This document shows, one piece after another, positions 37,703 through 46,199 of a stretch of DNA of 64,000 bases. The DNA comes from Paulinella micropora (Eukaryota > Cercozoa > Imbricatea > Euglyphida > Paulinellidae), in the NCBI GenBank assembly GCA_019918135.1, contig WBZZ01002541.1, forward strand, positions 23,501 through 87,500. The letters run 5' to 3'. The stretch's first letter is position 1, and each line of letters begins with the position of its first letter. The notes beneath the pieces are model-generated. The model did not search any database. It saw only the letters and a list, made by a program, of their open reading frames with translations, and had not been told where the DNA came from. The position numbers and the translations under genes were made by a program.

Positions 37703-37871
37703 TTACCTACAATCAAAAGAACAGCTACGGCACAAGAAGCGCGGGGGGGGGGGGGGGGGGGGGGTTGTACAGGAAGGGGAAAGAGGGAGAAGGGAGCAAA
37801 GGGGAGGGGAGGGGGGGGGGCGGGGGCGGGGGGAAAAAAACCACACCCACCCCTTGCTCTCTCTCTCTCTC
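37703..37871. other. Divergent promoter region with G run
   Basis: A run of some 20 G at 37,742-37,764, a G/A tract and CTCTCTCT just before the ATG at 37872. No coding sequence. Confidence 0.45.
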
Positions 37872-38790
37872 ATGACACCAAATTACAAAAGAAAAGGTTT
37901 AAAAGTTGTCCTTTCTCGCTATTACTATTGCGTCTATCGTATCAGGCTCGTCGGCTATTGCCGACGAGCCCGCCGCCTTTGTCTCCACTTGGCAAGTGCA
38001 GGCCGGTCAGACTTTAGAGCTGCCTGCCATAGTAGGGGTTCTCGAGCCCGTGCCTGTGAACTGGGGCGACGGCAGCATCCCAGCCCCCTGCCCCGCCTTA
38101 CCTAGTCCATGCGCACACCAGTACCAGACTGAGGGAGTCTTCTCCGTCGTGACATCTGCCGACCTCAACGGCTGGACTATGGCTAGTGCGAGCCAAGCCA
38201 CACGTGACTCTCTCCTTGGCATAGAGAGTTGGGGAAACCTCTTGCTGAACCCCCGGGGCGGTCAGCACTTTTACAACTGTACACGGCTTACGTCTTTGCC
38301 CGCGTACCCCCCGCCGTCTACCTACAAGCTAACTTCGCTAGACCACTCTTTTGCACTGGCCAGCAACCTGGAAAACGGCGCTATCGGGCTATGGGATGTT
38401 TCTGGCGTGACTACGTTGCGCGGCGTATTTGCCAAAGCTACCAGGTTCAACCAAGACCTGGACGCCTGGGATACGACCCATGTGCTAGATGCTACGGGCG
38501 CTTTTCTGCAGGCCCAAAGCTTCAACAGGCCCTTGGCACAATGGTCCCTGCCTAATCTCGTCGACGCCTCCGCTATGTTTTCGCAAGCCACAAGCTTTAA
38601 TCAGCCCTTGCAGTCATGGAAGCTACCCTCGCTCCGGCGCGCCAACGCCATGTTTATGGGCGCATCCGCCTTTGAGCAAGATTTATCTGCTTGGTCTTTA
38701 AGCCCCTCCCTCGGCTGTCAGCATTTTGCTTGGGACAGCAAACTGCAGCCTACCCACTACCCACACCAGCTGCCTAGCAACTGTCGCTAA
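37872..38790 (+). pseudogene. Secreted PKD-DUF285 (BspA-like) protein, one frameshift
   Basis: The ATG at 37872 gives a basic start (MTPNYKRKGLK); after a one-base shift near 37,900 the frame continues with a hydrophobic signal-peptide core (LSFLAITIASIVSGSSAIA). Next is a PKD-like segment with VNWGDGS and CAHQYQTEGVFSVV, then five DUF285/BspA-like repeats of about 25 residues, such as GVFAKATRFNQDLDAWDTTH, SAMFSQATSFNQPLQSWKLP and NAMFMGASAFEQDLSAWSLS. It is a shorter relative of the 7,865 gene without stalk or discoidin part. DUF285 repeats occur in Mycoplasma surface proteins and in protist and viral proteins. Probably extracellular. Confidence 0.75.
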
Positions 38791-39163
38791 CCCTGGCATG
38801 GGTCTGCCCTTTCTCGAATTATGAGCTCCGCACGGGACGCTTTTTGCACAGCAATCCTCCCCAAAGTGCGCGGGGTCGCGCGACCCCCCCCCCACCTCGA
38901 CCTTTTGAACACGAGGCCGGGGCCCGCCGCTCGGCCCGGCAGGTTCTTTCTCTCTCTCTCTCTCTCTCTCTCATCCGTCGTTTTTTTTTTGCGAAAGAGG
39001 GAGGGGGGGCCCCCCCCCCTCCCAAAAGCGCTTAAAAAAATGCATGTCCAGCAAAGCCGTGAAAATAAATCGATTTTTTTTAAATCTCTCTTTTAATAAA
39101 CAGCTACTGCTGCAGCATTTCTAGCGTGGCAGCCCGTGCCGCGCACCCATTGCAGACACGTAA
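38791..39163. other. Spacer before the 918-aa gene
   Basis: About 370 bp: C run at 38,885, a CTCTCT microsatellite (38,950-38,975), T run, C run at 39,010, and TTTTAATAAA at 39,091-39,100 which may end the preceding transcript. No gene is seen. Confidence 0.5.
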
Positions 39164-41920
39164 ATGTCGTGCTCGGAAGGTGAGGACAGCGACTGGGACA
39201 GCTCCGACGACGACGGCGAGGCGGAGGAGCTGGCGGGCGGGGGCCGCGGAGCATGGCCAGGTTTCCGTGGACTGCGCCACATAAACGTGAGCGGCGACGA
39301 GGCAGACGAAGAGAAGGACGAGGAGGGCGGCGACGAGCTCCGTCCCGGCTGGACAGAGTGTGCCACCAACCCCTCGATAATACAAGTCCTGGAGCAGCTG
39401 GAGCTGTACCTGTCGCAGCCCTTTAACCCAGCGAGAGCTGGGCGGATTCTGAGCGCGGCCACCGTCGGAAAGCACCTGCGCAACGTGGCGCGATTTGTCA
39501 ACTTTGCGGGCAACCACCCGCGGCCGCCGGTGCGAGACCTTTCCGCCGCGCTGGGGGACCCGGCCCTGCTGACGAGCTTTGTGGGCTATTACTCGCGTTT
39601 CTACAAGTCGGCTACGCTGCAGGGCTACCTGGAGAGCCTCCTGCACCTTTCCGACCACCTGCGCGCACAGCGAGGCTACGACGCTTGGCGACAGACGCGC
39701 TTCTGGCTGGGCAACCTGCGAGGCCAAGCCCGTTACTACGCTGGGGTCGAGCGCAAGTATGCACCCCCCGCCCGGGTGCCTTGGTCTATGTGGCAGCTTC
39801 AGGTGTTTGGATCAGCGGCCATCGCCGACTACCTAGCATGCTACGAGCGGGACCGCAAGGAGCAGCCCTCTGAGCTGAGCAGCTCCAACTACTTGGAGCA
39901 GCGGGAACGGTTGCTCCGCCCCTTGTACGTGGCGGCGCTGTGCCTGACACTTGTCCCGCCGGTCTCGCGTTCTTTCATTCTGGCCTACCTGGAGCGGCGC
40001 AGGTCTCTCCAGCGCGACAGCAAGGGCTTCTGGTGCCTCAGCCTGGTGGACCCCTTAGCGCTCAGTACCCTTAACAACAAGACACTAACACAGCACGGCG
40101 GTTTCCGGATCCCGTTGTGCCCACACGAATGGCCCACCAATGACTTTCCCAGACGGCTGGCCCCTCTCGGCTTCGAGCGCGACCGCCACAACCCCGGCTA
40201 TTCCTCTCTGCTAGACTTTTGTCTGCTCGATATTGAACAACGCGTCTGGCCCGCGCTTGCCGGGGACACGGGGGACGGCGCGCCCGCGCGTCTACTGTTC
40301 CCTGGCGCGTTGGCCTACAAGACGTACCACAACTGGGCTAGCGACGAGGCCTCGCGCCGGCGGCCCCTGCGCCCGCCGGAGTGGACCGACTTCTTCCGCT
40401 CTGCCCTGCAGCACTACGCGACGCGGATCATCCGAATCACCACAGACAAGGGCCACGACGTGGGCTGGCTAAGGCAGAGCACCGGCCCCGGCAACATGGA
40501 CTGGGCCCGCCTCTTTACCCCCAAGGCCCTACGCCCGCTCAGCGAGACCATGCTGCACGACCTCGAGGCCAGCGACCTGCCCGGCTTGCTCCAGCTCCCC
40601 TCGTTGCCCGCCTACCATTCCGCTCTTTCGACTGAGGACCTGGCCGTCCTGGCACGCGGCGCACAGCACACCTTGCGCATCGTACAGCAATCTTATATTC
40701 TCCCACTCTTTTTCGAACGCAGGGGGAGAGAGCTAGTTAATTGGATCGACCTAGTGCTGCGCCCGCCCCAGTGGCACGCGCGCCTAGGCTCCGACGGCAA
40801 AGGTCTCTCTGTGCAGGTCGGCTCGGCCGCCCAGGAGCTCACCGAGCGCTTTTCGCCCGAGGGCACGTCCCTCGAACCCCTGCCCGCAAGCGCACAGCGC
40901 AAACGCGAGGCCGACCTGCAGGCCCTAACGCACCTGCGGGGCTGGGACATTATCCGAGGCACTGCCAGCCTGCGCGCCCCCGCCGCCGCCGACGACGACA
41001 ACAACGACACCCCTGTGCAAAACTTACCACCCAGCGCTAGGCGCGCCGCTCGGCGCCGCAGCTCGGGGGGTGTGAGGGGCCCGCCCCCCGTCCTGGGCTT
41101 TGAGGTGCAGGGTTTCCAGCAAGTAGCTCAGCGCTGGGGCACCAGAACCAACCAGCCGCTCAACTTCTGGACCAATATCGCAACCGCCAAGGACCGCCGA
41201 GAGCATCAGTGGCAAAAGTACGTTGCCTGGACACCATTGTCGGAAGACGAACTAGAGGAGGTCAAGCTCGGCTTCGGCCAAGAAACCCAATATTGGGCAG
41301 AGGTTCAAAGGAGGATGCGGCAGGGCGGACTCGAACAGGAAATCAATCTCGTACCGCCCACCGACCTGTGGGCGCACCCAGCCATCCCCGGGGCCCAGGT
41401 CTGCCGGAGCCTAGACGTCCGCTACGCTTACCGCTTTCTGGTCAAAGACTTGAAATATGGCGACTGGCCTTCCCAATACCTCTTTACCAGGGATATTCTC
41501 GACTACTATGGCGGTAAAACTAGCGGAACCAAACGGACGGCAGTCTTGATTGCTCTGCAAAACTTCCTCCAGCACAAGCTCGTCGTGCAGGAGGTCACCC
41601 CCTTCCCTCACAGGCCCGACCTGGCGATCGTGAAATTCGCCACGGGCGCCCCGGACAGAACTGGACAGGAGCTCTCCTCCGAGTACTGGGGGCCTTTCTT
41701 TGACAGAAACTGGTGCATTTTCCCGCTCGCTCTACTACAAGCGAATTCAGACATTAGCGAAGCCAAGTGGGCACAACGTTGGAACCTGTTAAGACAGGAG
41801 AGTCTAGGCACCCTCGATCGAGAAGCTTTGCCCGAGCCCATGCGCCCCGCTAAATTATACATCCCCAAGCAAGTTGTGGCAGCCATCCGAGATAAGCTAG
41901 AAGCTAGCCTCTCTTTTTAA
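39164..41920 (+). CDS. Large unknown protein, 918 aa, upstream of the recombinase
   Basis: Intact from ATG 39164 to TAA 41920 (TTTTTAATAAGC). After an acidic N-terminus (SCSEGEDSDWDSSDDDGEAE) there is a helical region, ATVGKHLRNVARFVNFAG and TLQGYLESLLHLSDHLRAQR, that looks like the SAM-like core-binding domain of tyrosine recombinases. I cannot find the full catalytic set (Arg, Lys, H-x-x-R, Tyr) downstream. The rest is globular with a Ser/Arg-rich linker (RRAARRRSSGG) near residue 630 and a C-terminal domain (RSLDVRYAYRFLVKDLKYGD). It lies 91 bp before the recombinase ATG on the same strand, so the two may act together. Possibly a recombinase-related DNA-binding partner; otherwise unknown. 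Confidence 0.6.
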   Translation: MSCSEGEDSDWDSSDDDGEAEELAGGGRGAWPGFRGLRHINVSGDEADEEKDEEGGDELRPGWTECATNPSIIQVLEQLELYLSQPFNPARAGRILSAATVGKHLRNVARFVNFAGNHPRPPVRDLSAALGDPALLTSFVGYYSRFYKSATLQGYLESLLHLSDHLRAQRGYDAWRQTRFWLGNLRGQARYYAGVERKYAPPARVPWSMWQLQVFGSAAIADYLACYERDRKEQPSELSSSNYLEQRERLLRPLYVAALCLTLVPPVSRSFILAYLERRRSLQRDSKGFWCLSLVDPLALSTLNNKTLTQHGGFRIPLCPHEWPTNDFPRRLAPLGFERDRHNPGYSSLLDFCLLDIEQRVWPALAGDTGDGAPARLLFPGALAYKTYHNWASDEASRRRPLRPPEWTDFFRSALQHYATRIIRITTDKGHDVGWLRQSTGPGNMDWARLFTPKALRPLSETMLHDLEASDLPGLLQLPSLPAYHSALSTEDLAVLARGAQHTLRIVQQSYILPLFFERRGRELVNWIDLVLRPPQWHARLGSDGKGLSVQVGSAAQELTERFSPEGTSLEPLPASAQRKREADLQALTHLRGWDIIRGTASLRAPAAADDDNNDTPVQNLPPSARRAARRRSSGGVRGPPPVLGFEVQGFQQVAQRWGTRTNQPLNFWTNIATAKDRREHQWQKYVAWTPLSEDELEEVKLGFGQETQYWAEVQRRMRQGGLEQEINLVPPTDLWAHPAIPGAQVCRSLDVRYAYRFLVKDLKYGDWPSQYLFTRDILDYYGGKTSGTKRTAVLIALQNFLQHKLVVQEVTPFPHRPDLAIVKFATGAPDRTGQELSSEYWGPFFDRNWCIFPLALLQANSDISEAKWAQRWNLLRQESLGTLDREALPEPMRPAKLYIPKQVVAAIRDKLEASLSF

Positions 41921-42011
41921 TAAGCAAAAGCCAGATGCCCTCTGGCCCCTGCTCGCAACGGTGCCGGGCTCGTTGCCGACGAGGCGCATAGGGGATCGCT
42001 TGCAGGACGAG

Positions 42012-43370
42012 ATGCAACGCTTTTATGTAGAGGCTCTGTGTAAGCCCTTTCAAGCAGAAAGAGTGGGCCCAGTCAGGTCCGGGCCCCGCTCGGTAGCAGG
42101 CGCAGAGATTGCTGTCTTGTCGTTCTTGGGCTTTCTGAGTCGAGTGGCGGAGCCCCGCGCCAGATTCCGGCGCGGGGGTCCGTCGCTAGAGTCCAGTCTG
42201 TTTTTCTTTGTCGCCAGAGAGGGCGTCTGGCGCACCACCCTGCGCCGCCAACTGCCCGCCTGGGTCGAGCACTTGACCAGGCAGCCGGATATGTCCTGGG
42301 AAAGGTGCCTTTTCCTGGTGACGAGCCTGCGCGGGCCGGTACTGTGCACCGCCGCCTCCTGTTATAGAAGGCGGCGCACGTCGCTGGTAGTAAGCGCCGC
42401 CCGGGTCTTCAGTTCGACCATTAAGAACCTGCGCATGTTGGCAGACACGGAACAATCCTTTCACCCCAAGGAGAGAGAGCTCGCAGTAGGCTTGGCGGAC
42501 CTGGCTGCCGCGCGCAACTGGGCTGGACGCCGCTATTTAGCACGTTACGGGGTGCCGTTGCCTGCGCGCGATTTCGTGCGGGGGCTGGCCCAGCAGGCGG
42601 CCCGCAGCCAGGAGCCGGGGCTCTCGCGCTACCGAGACCTGCTAGGCTTGCTGCTGCTGTGCCTCTTTAGCCAGTGCCCCATGCCTAGATCCGAGATCAT
42701 CTGCAAGCTGCAGTTTGGAGTCACGCTGCGCCGGGGCGGTACGCCCGCCAGGTATTGGCTAGATCTCAGCAACCCCTTTGAATTGGCGGCGATTCACAAA
42801 ACCAGTCGATTCTATTACGATCGCCAGTACAAGCAGCCGCTGCCCCTGCAGCGGCTCCGCCTGCCCAACAACAGCAACGAGGGAGGGCAGCAAGTCCACC
42901 TACTCACTCGAGTCTTGGACGAATGGCGGCTTTGGGCGCCGCCTGCCGAGGCAGGCGGCTTTGTGTTTTCCGTCCGCTACCCGGAGCTCGCCGGTGCCGG
43001 CTCACCGACCTGGGTGGCAGGGCTTGCCCCCCCGGAGCTGCTCGAGCGGCTGCTGGCCGAATCGCTAGCCCGCACAGGTTTTGCGTCGCCGGAACGCGCC
43101 GGAACGCTCCGCCTTTTCCACCTGCGCAAACTCAGCGAGACTTTTCTCTGGCAAAACGCCGGCAGGGCGCGAACCCCGCGGGTCAGCCAGCTGCGCAAGG
43201 TTCGCGCCCTGGCCGCCAACTACCACGAGCACAGTGAAGAAACAGCGCGCCAGCACTACGTGGCCTTCAGCGACTACAGGCAAAAGCTTCTTGTTCTTTT
43301 AGATAACGTGCTGGAAGCTTTCTGGGAGTCTTTGCCAGAGACCCCCCAAGAGCTAATAAAAACCTTTTAA
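42012..43370 (+). CDS. Tyrosine recombinase / integrase, 452 aa
   Basis: The ATG at 42012 is the first in frame. The catalytic region follows the family layout: box I LLLLCLFSQCPMPRSEIICK (Arg), a Lys in LAAIHKTSRFYYDRQ, box II region TLRLFHLRKLSETFLW (Arg of H-x-x-R-like motif, although the His is shifted one position), and HEHSEETARQHYVAF, in which His to Tyr spacing equals the canonical G-H-S...Y. These enzymes cut and rejoin DNA through a 3'-phosphotyrosine and are used for integration, resolution or in Crypton/DIRS-type elements. The stop lies in TTTTAATAAAATC. It is the best candidate for the enzyme that placed the element in the chromosome. Confidence 0.7.
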   Translation: MQRFYVEALCKPFQAERVGPVRSGPRSVAGAEIAVLSFLGFLSRVAEPRARFRRGGPSLESSLFFFVAREGVWRTTLRRQLPAWVEHLTRQPDMSWERCLFLVTSLRGPVLCTAASCYRRRRTSLVVSAARVFSSTIKNLRMLADTEQSFHPKERELAVGLADLAAARNWAGRRYLARYGVPLPARDFVRGLAQQAARSQEPGLSRYRDLLGLLLLCLFSQCPMPRSEIICKLQFGVTLRRGGTPARYWLDLSNPFELAAIHKTSRFYYDRQYKQPLPLQRLRLPNNSNEGGQQVHLLTRVLDEWRLWAPPAEAGGFVFSVRYPELAGAGSPTWVAGLAPPELLERLLAESLARTGFASPERAGTLRLFHLRKLSETFLWQNAGRARTPRVSQLRKVRALAANYHEHSEETARQHYVAFSDYRQKLLVLLDNVLEAFWESLPETPQELIKTF

Positions 43371-43390
43371 TAAAATCAGCCCCCGGAGGG

Positions 43391-45106
43391 CTATCTCGGA
43401 ATGTATTTATTAAAGTTGTTGCTGTGTACTCTGATTCCGTAGCTAACTCCACTTCGTGAATTGGGCTTTGTAAACAAGCGATCGGAGCGGGGCAGCGTCT
43501 GGTGTAGCAGCGCGTGCGCGTCGGCAGCAACCCGGAGGCGCCAATTGCCAGCAGCGACCTGGAGGCGCCAATCGTCGTCAGCAGCTACTAGTGTCTTGGG
43601 TTTCTCCCTCGCCACGTGGCTGTGAGTATGAACTGCAGTTTTACCGCGCCACGAGCCTTGTCCGTCTGGCTGAGCTGGGCGCGTGGCAGCGCTGGCATAT
43701 GCTGGCTTTGATTCTGCCTTCATGGCACCGTGTATCTCGGCACCCAGATGTTTCTCCCACCCCCTCTCCTCGCTTTGAAACTCGCTGGGCCCGACGACGT
43801 CTTCGTACCAATGCGCAAGAGCGTCGGTGAAAAATTTTTTTTTGGGACACGCACTGTCAGGCCCTTGGGGATCTGTCACTAGGCGACAAAGTATTTGGTA
43901 CAAGTACACGCATTCGTCATAGAAGACCCTGAACGGTTTGTAGGGGTAGAGCAAGGGCTCGTGCATGCCTTTGTAGATGCTCTTTGCCAGACCACGGTTG
44001 TTTAAAAGCAGTCGCTCTAAGAACGGGGCACCGCGCCTAGTCGCCGAGGCCCACACGTCCAGCTTCATGACTAGGCGCAATGCGTCGCCCAAGTGTCTTT
44101 GGTCTTCACAGGGAATGACGTTGACCAACAAGTCGTGCACTACGTGAGCCAAGGGTGAGTCGTCACTGTGGACGGCCTGCCCCAGCCTCTCGTACGTGTT
44201 GCAGACCAGCAGCACGTAGTGCACTAGACCCAGAACTCTTCGCTTGTCCTCTTCCCCCATCTGGACAGGAAGCAGCCGATTAGGCACGGGATAATAACAG
44301 ACCCTCCCCTCGGGGTCGCAGAGCGTGGTTGGTGGCACGCGCAGCCTATCGTCGTCGGCAAGCATGCACCAATCTCGCTCCAGCCCGACAAACACAAATG
44401 AACACTCTAGCCAAAGCTCCTGCACAGCTGGCTCCCTTGCTGGTCGCTTAAAAATAGCATAGGGCGATATGCCGGACCACACGTGGTAGCTGCATTGCGC
44501 ATCTCGCGGCTGTGGTATGAGCGTAGAGAGGCTGTGTAATTGTCGGTATAGCTTTTCCAGGCCGGACACCCTGGCCTTTGCTTCTTCATTCTTGAGCCAC
44601 TTGAGCAGGTGGGTGTCTCCCCAGTGCTCGGATTCTTGCAGAATAAGCAAGTAGTTGTCTTTCGCCTCTCCAGCAGACATTGCTCTTAGGACATTCAAAG
44701 TACATGCTCGCGTCTTTTCGAACACTTGAGCGTGGTTACCCACCACCTCGTGGTACTCTGCATTTTGCACCAATTCCACAAGATGCCCTAGGTTTGTTCT
44801 TGTCTTGTCCGACAGATCTTTGCTCGCACTTGCGGGGAGCCACGCCAGCCCCCTGGTTTGGGGCACAGTCTCCGAATTTTTCAAGGCCTCTGCGTCGTTC
44901 CTCACTCGTTCAAGGATCTTTTCCCGAGCTTTTGCCGGACCCTCGGTAAGCATGTAGGCTCGAACGCCAAACGCGGTAGCCTCATCGCCGCTGACAAGGA
45001 TAAGATGCCGCTGCGTTACATGGAGCAGCGCTTTGCAGGGGCTGGAGCTTGGTTTCAACGCTGTCAGCAGCGTTTGTAGCAGCTCATCGAACTCGTTCTG
45101 TGCCAT
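43391..45106 (-). CDS. Unknown protein, 571 aa
   Basis: Intact from ATG 45106 (MAQNEFDELLQTLLTALKPS) to TAG 43391. It is largely helical with several Trp and Cys, and no signal peptide or membrane helix. Near the C-terminus a short tandem repeat (DDDWRLQVAAGNWRLRVAAD) is encoded. AATAAA lies within the last codons (AATAAATAC, 43,411-43,403), so polyadenylation signal and coding end overlap, and it converges with the recombinase gene over only 20 bp. Family not recognised. Confidence 0.65.
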   Translation of the reverse strand: MAQNEFDELLQTLLTALKPSSSPCKALLHVTQRHLILVSGDEATAFGVRAYMLTEGPAKAREKILERVRNDAEALKNSETVPQTRGLAWLPASASKDLSDKTRTNLGHLVELVQNAEYHEVVGNHAQVFEKTRACTLNVLRAMSAGEAKDNYLLILQESEHWGDTHLLKWLKNEEAKARVSGLEKLYRQLHSLSTLIPQPRDAQCSYHVWSGISPYAIFKRPAREPAVQELWLECSFVFVGLERDWCMLADDDRLRVPPTTLCDPEGRVCYYPVPNRLLPVQMGEEDKRRVLGLVHYVLLVCNTYERLGQAVHSDDSPLAHVVHDLLVNVIPCEDQRHLGDALRLVMKLDVWASATRRGAPFLERLLLNNRGLAKSIYKGMHEPLLYPYKPFRVFYDECVYLYQILCRLVTDPQGPDSACPKKKFFTDALAHWYEDVVGPSEFQSEERGWEKHLGAEIHGAMKAESKPAYASAATRPAQPDGQGSWRGKTAVHTHSHVAREKPKTLVAADDDWRLQVAAGNWRLRVAADAHALLHQTLPRSDRLFTKPNSRSGVSYGIRVHSNNFNKYIPR

Positions 45107-45302
45107 GCCCTCCGCTTCTTTCTTATAAGACCAAAAAGGAGAGCGAGGTGCGGGGGTGTTTTTCTCTCCCCCCCCCCTCCCTCCCCCTCTTCTCCTTTTT
45201 CTTTTCCCTCCCCCCCCCCTCCCTCCCTCTCTCCTTTCTTCTTTCCCCTCTCCCTTGTGCTAAGGAAAACAAGTGGCGGGCTCTTTTATTTTTTTGTAGG
45301 CT
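45107..45302. promoter_or_regulatory. Divergent promoter with C/T tract
   Basis: 196 bp separate two divergent genes. 45,160-45,255 is C/T-rich (CCCCCCTCCCTCCCCCTCTT). The 30 bp before the ATG at 45303 hold CTCTTTTATTTTTTTGTAGG, a possible TATA-like element. Both genes must be driven from here. Confidence 0.4.
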
Positions 45303-46094
45303 ATGGACAGCAGACGGAGTTTGTTTGGCGAGGCGGGGCCGGAGGATGTAGAATGCGGAGAGGTCGTGATAACCTGCGAAGCACAGACCCGGGCGGACCC
45401 GGCGCGACAAGTCCCTGGCTCGGCCGTCACGTGCTACAGCGGCGACAAGGCGGTCCAGGTGCAGACGTGCGACGTTGTCATTGCGAAGCGCAGCGACCTG
45501 GAGAGAGCGATCGGGGAGCTGCCGCTAGTCACCAACGTAGCGACAAACTGGGATCGAGTGGACCCCCGCCAGCAAAGCGCGGTGGGCGGAGCTGAGGTAC
45601 TGTGGAAGTTCATGGGCGTGTGCGGGGAGGACGGCCTGTTACAGGGCAAGCAGGTGCGTGTGCAGACGCAGGGCGTGACGGACATGTACCTGCCGCACCT
45701 TAACTGCTCCCCCAAGTCCGAGTGGGCGCACGAAGACATGCTTTTTTATGCCCGGCTGCCGTATCCCGAGGAGCTGCCTCATCGGTGGGCGCTGCCCGCC
45801 AAGGAAGGGCACTCCCGCGTCCTGCTGGAAGCGCACTGCCTGGCGGCGGCCGCGAACCAAGACCACGCCGGCTTCGCGCGCACGGCTTGTCAGCAGCAGG
45901 TGCAGGACTGGGCGCGCGTCTTGCGTACCCGCGAGAGGACGCCGCCCCCCGAGGCGCAACAGCTGTTCTCGCTGCTGAAACAGTGCGTCGTCGACTATGT
46001 CACGCGTGCGGCGCGCCGGGAGGACAACATCCAATACGTAGGACAGTGTGTGCGCCAGGGCTATTTTGGGGAAATGAGTCGGGTCTACATGTGA
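45303..46094 (+). CDS. Unknown protein, 263 aa
   Basis: Intact from ATG 45303 (MDSRRSLFGEAGPEDVECGE). The first 150 residues are beta-rich by composition (VVITCEAQTRADPARQVPGS, SAVTCYSGDKAVQVQTCDVV, RVQTQGVTDMYLP), the last 100 helical. No signal peptide or TM. The stop is followed by an A/G-rich 3' region and by TTTTTTTTAATTAAAAGCAG, and it converges with the gene ending at 46200. Could be a structural protein by fold composition, which is weak inference. Confidence 0.6.
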   Translation: MDSRRSLFGEAGPEDVECGEVVITCEAQTRADPARQVPGSAVTCYSGDKAVQVQTCDVVIAKRSDLERAIGELPLVTNVATNWDRVDPRQQSAVGGAEVLWKFMGVCGEDGLLQGKQVRVQTQGVTDMYLPHLNCSPKSEWAHEDMLFYARLPYPEELPHRWALPAKEGHSRVLLEAHCLAAAANQDHAGFARTACQQQVQDWARVLRTRERTPPPEAQQLFSLLKQCVVDYVTRAARREDNIQYVGQCVRQGYFGEMSRVYM

Positions 46095-46199
46095 AAAAAA
46101 AAGAGAGAGAGATTGCTGTTGCCAAATCTTAGTTTTCTTTTTGTTTTTTTTAATTAAAAGCAGACGACACACAAAAAAAAAAAAGAGCCAGCGAGACTT

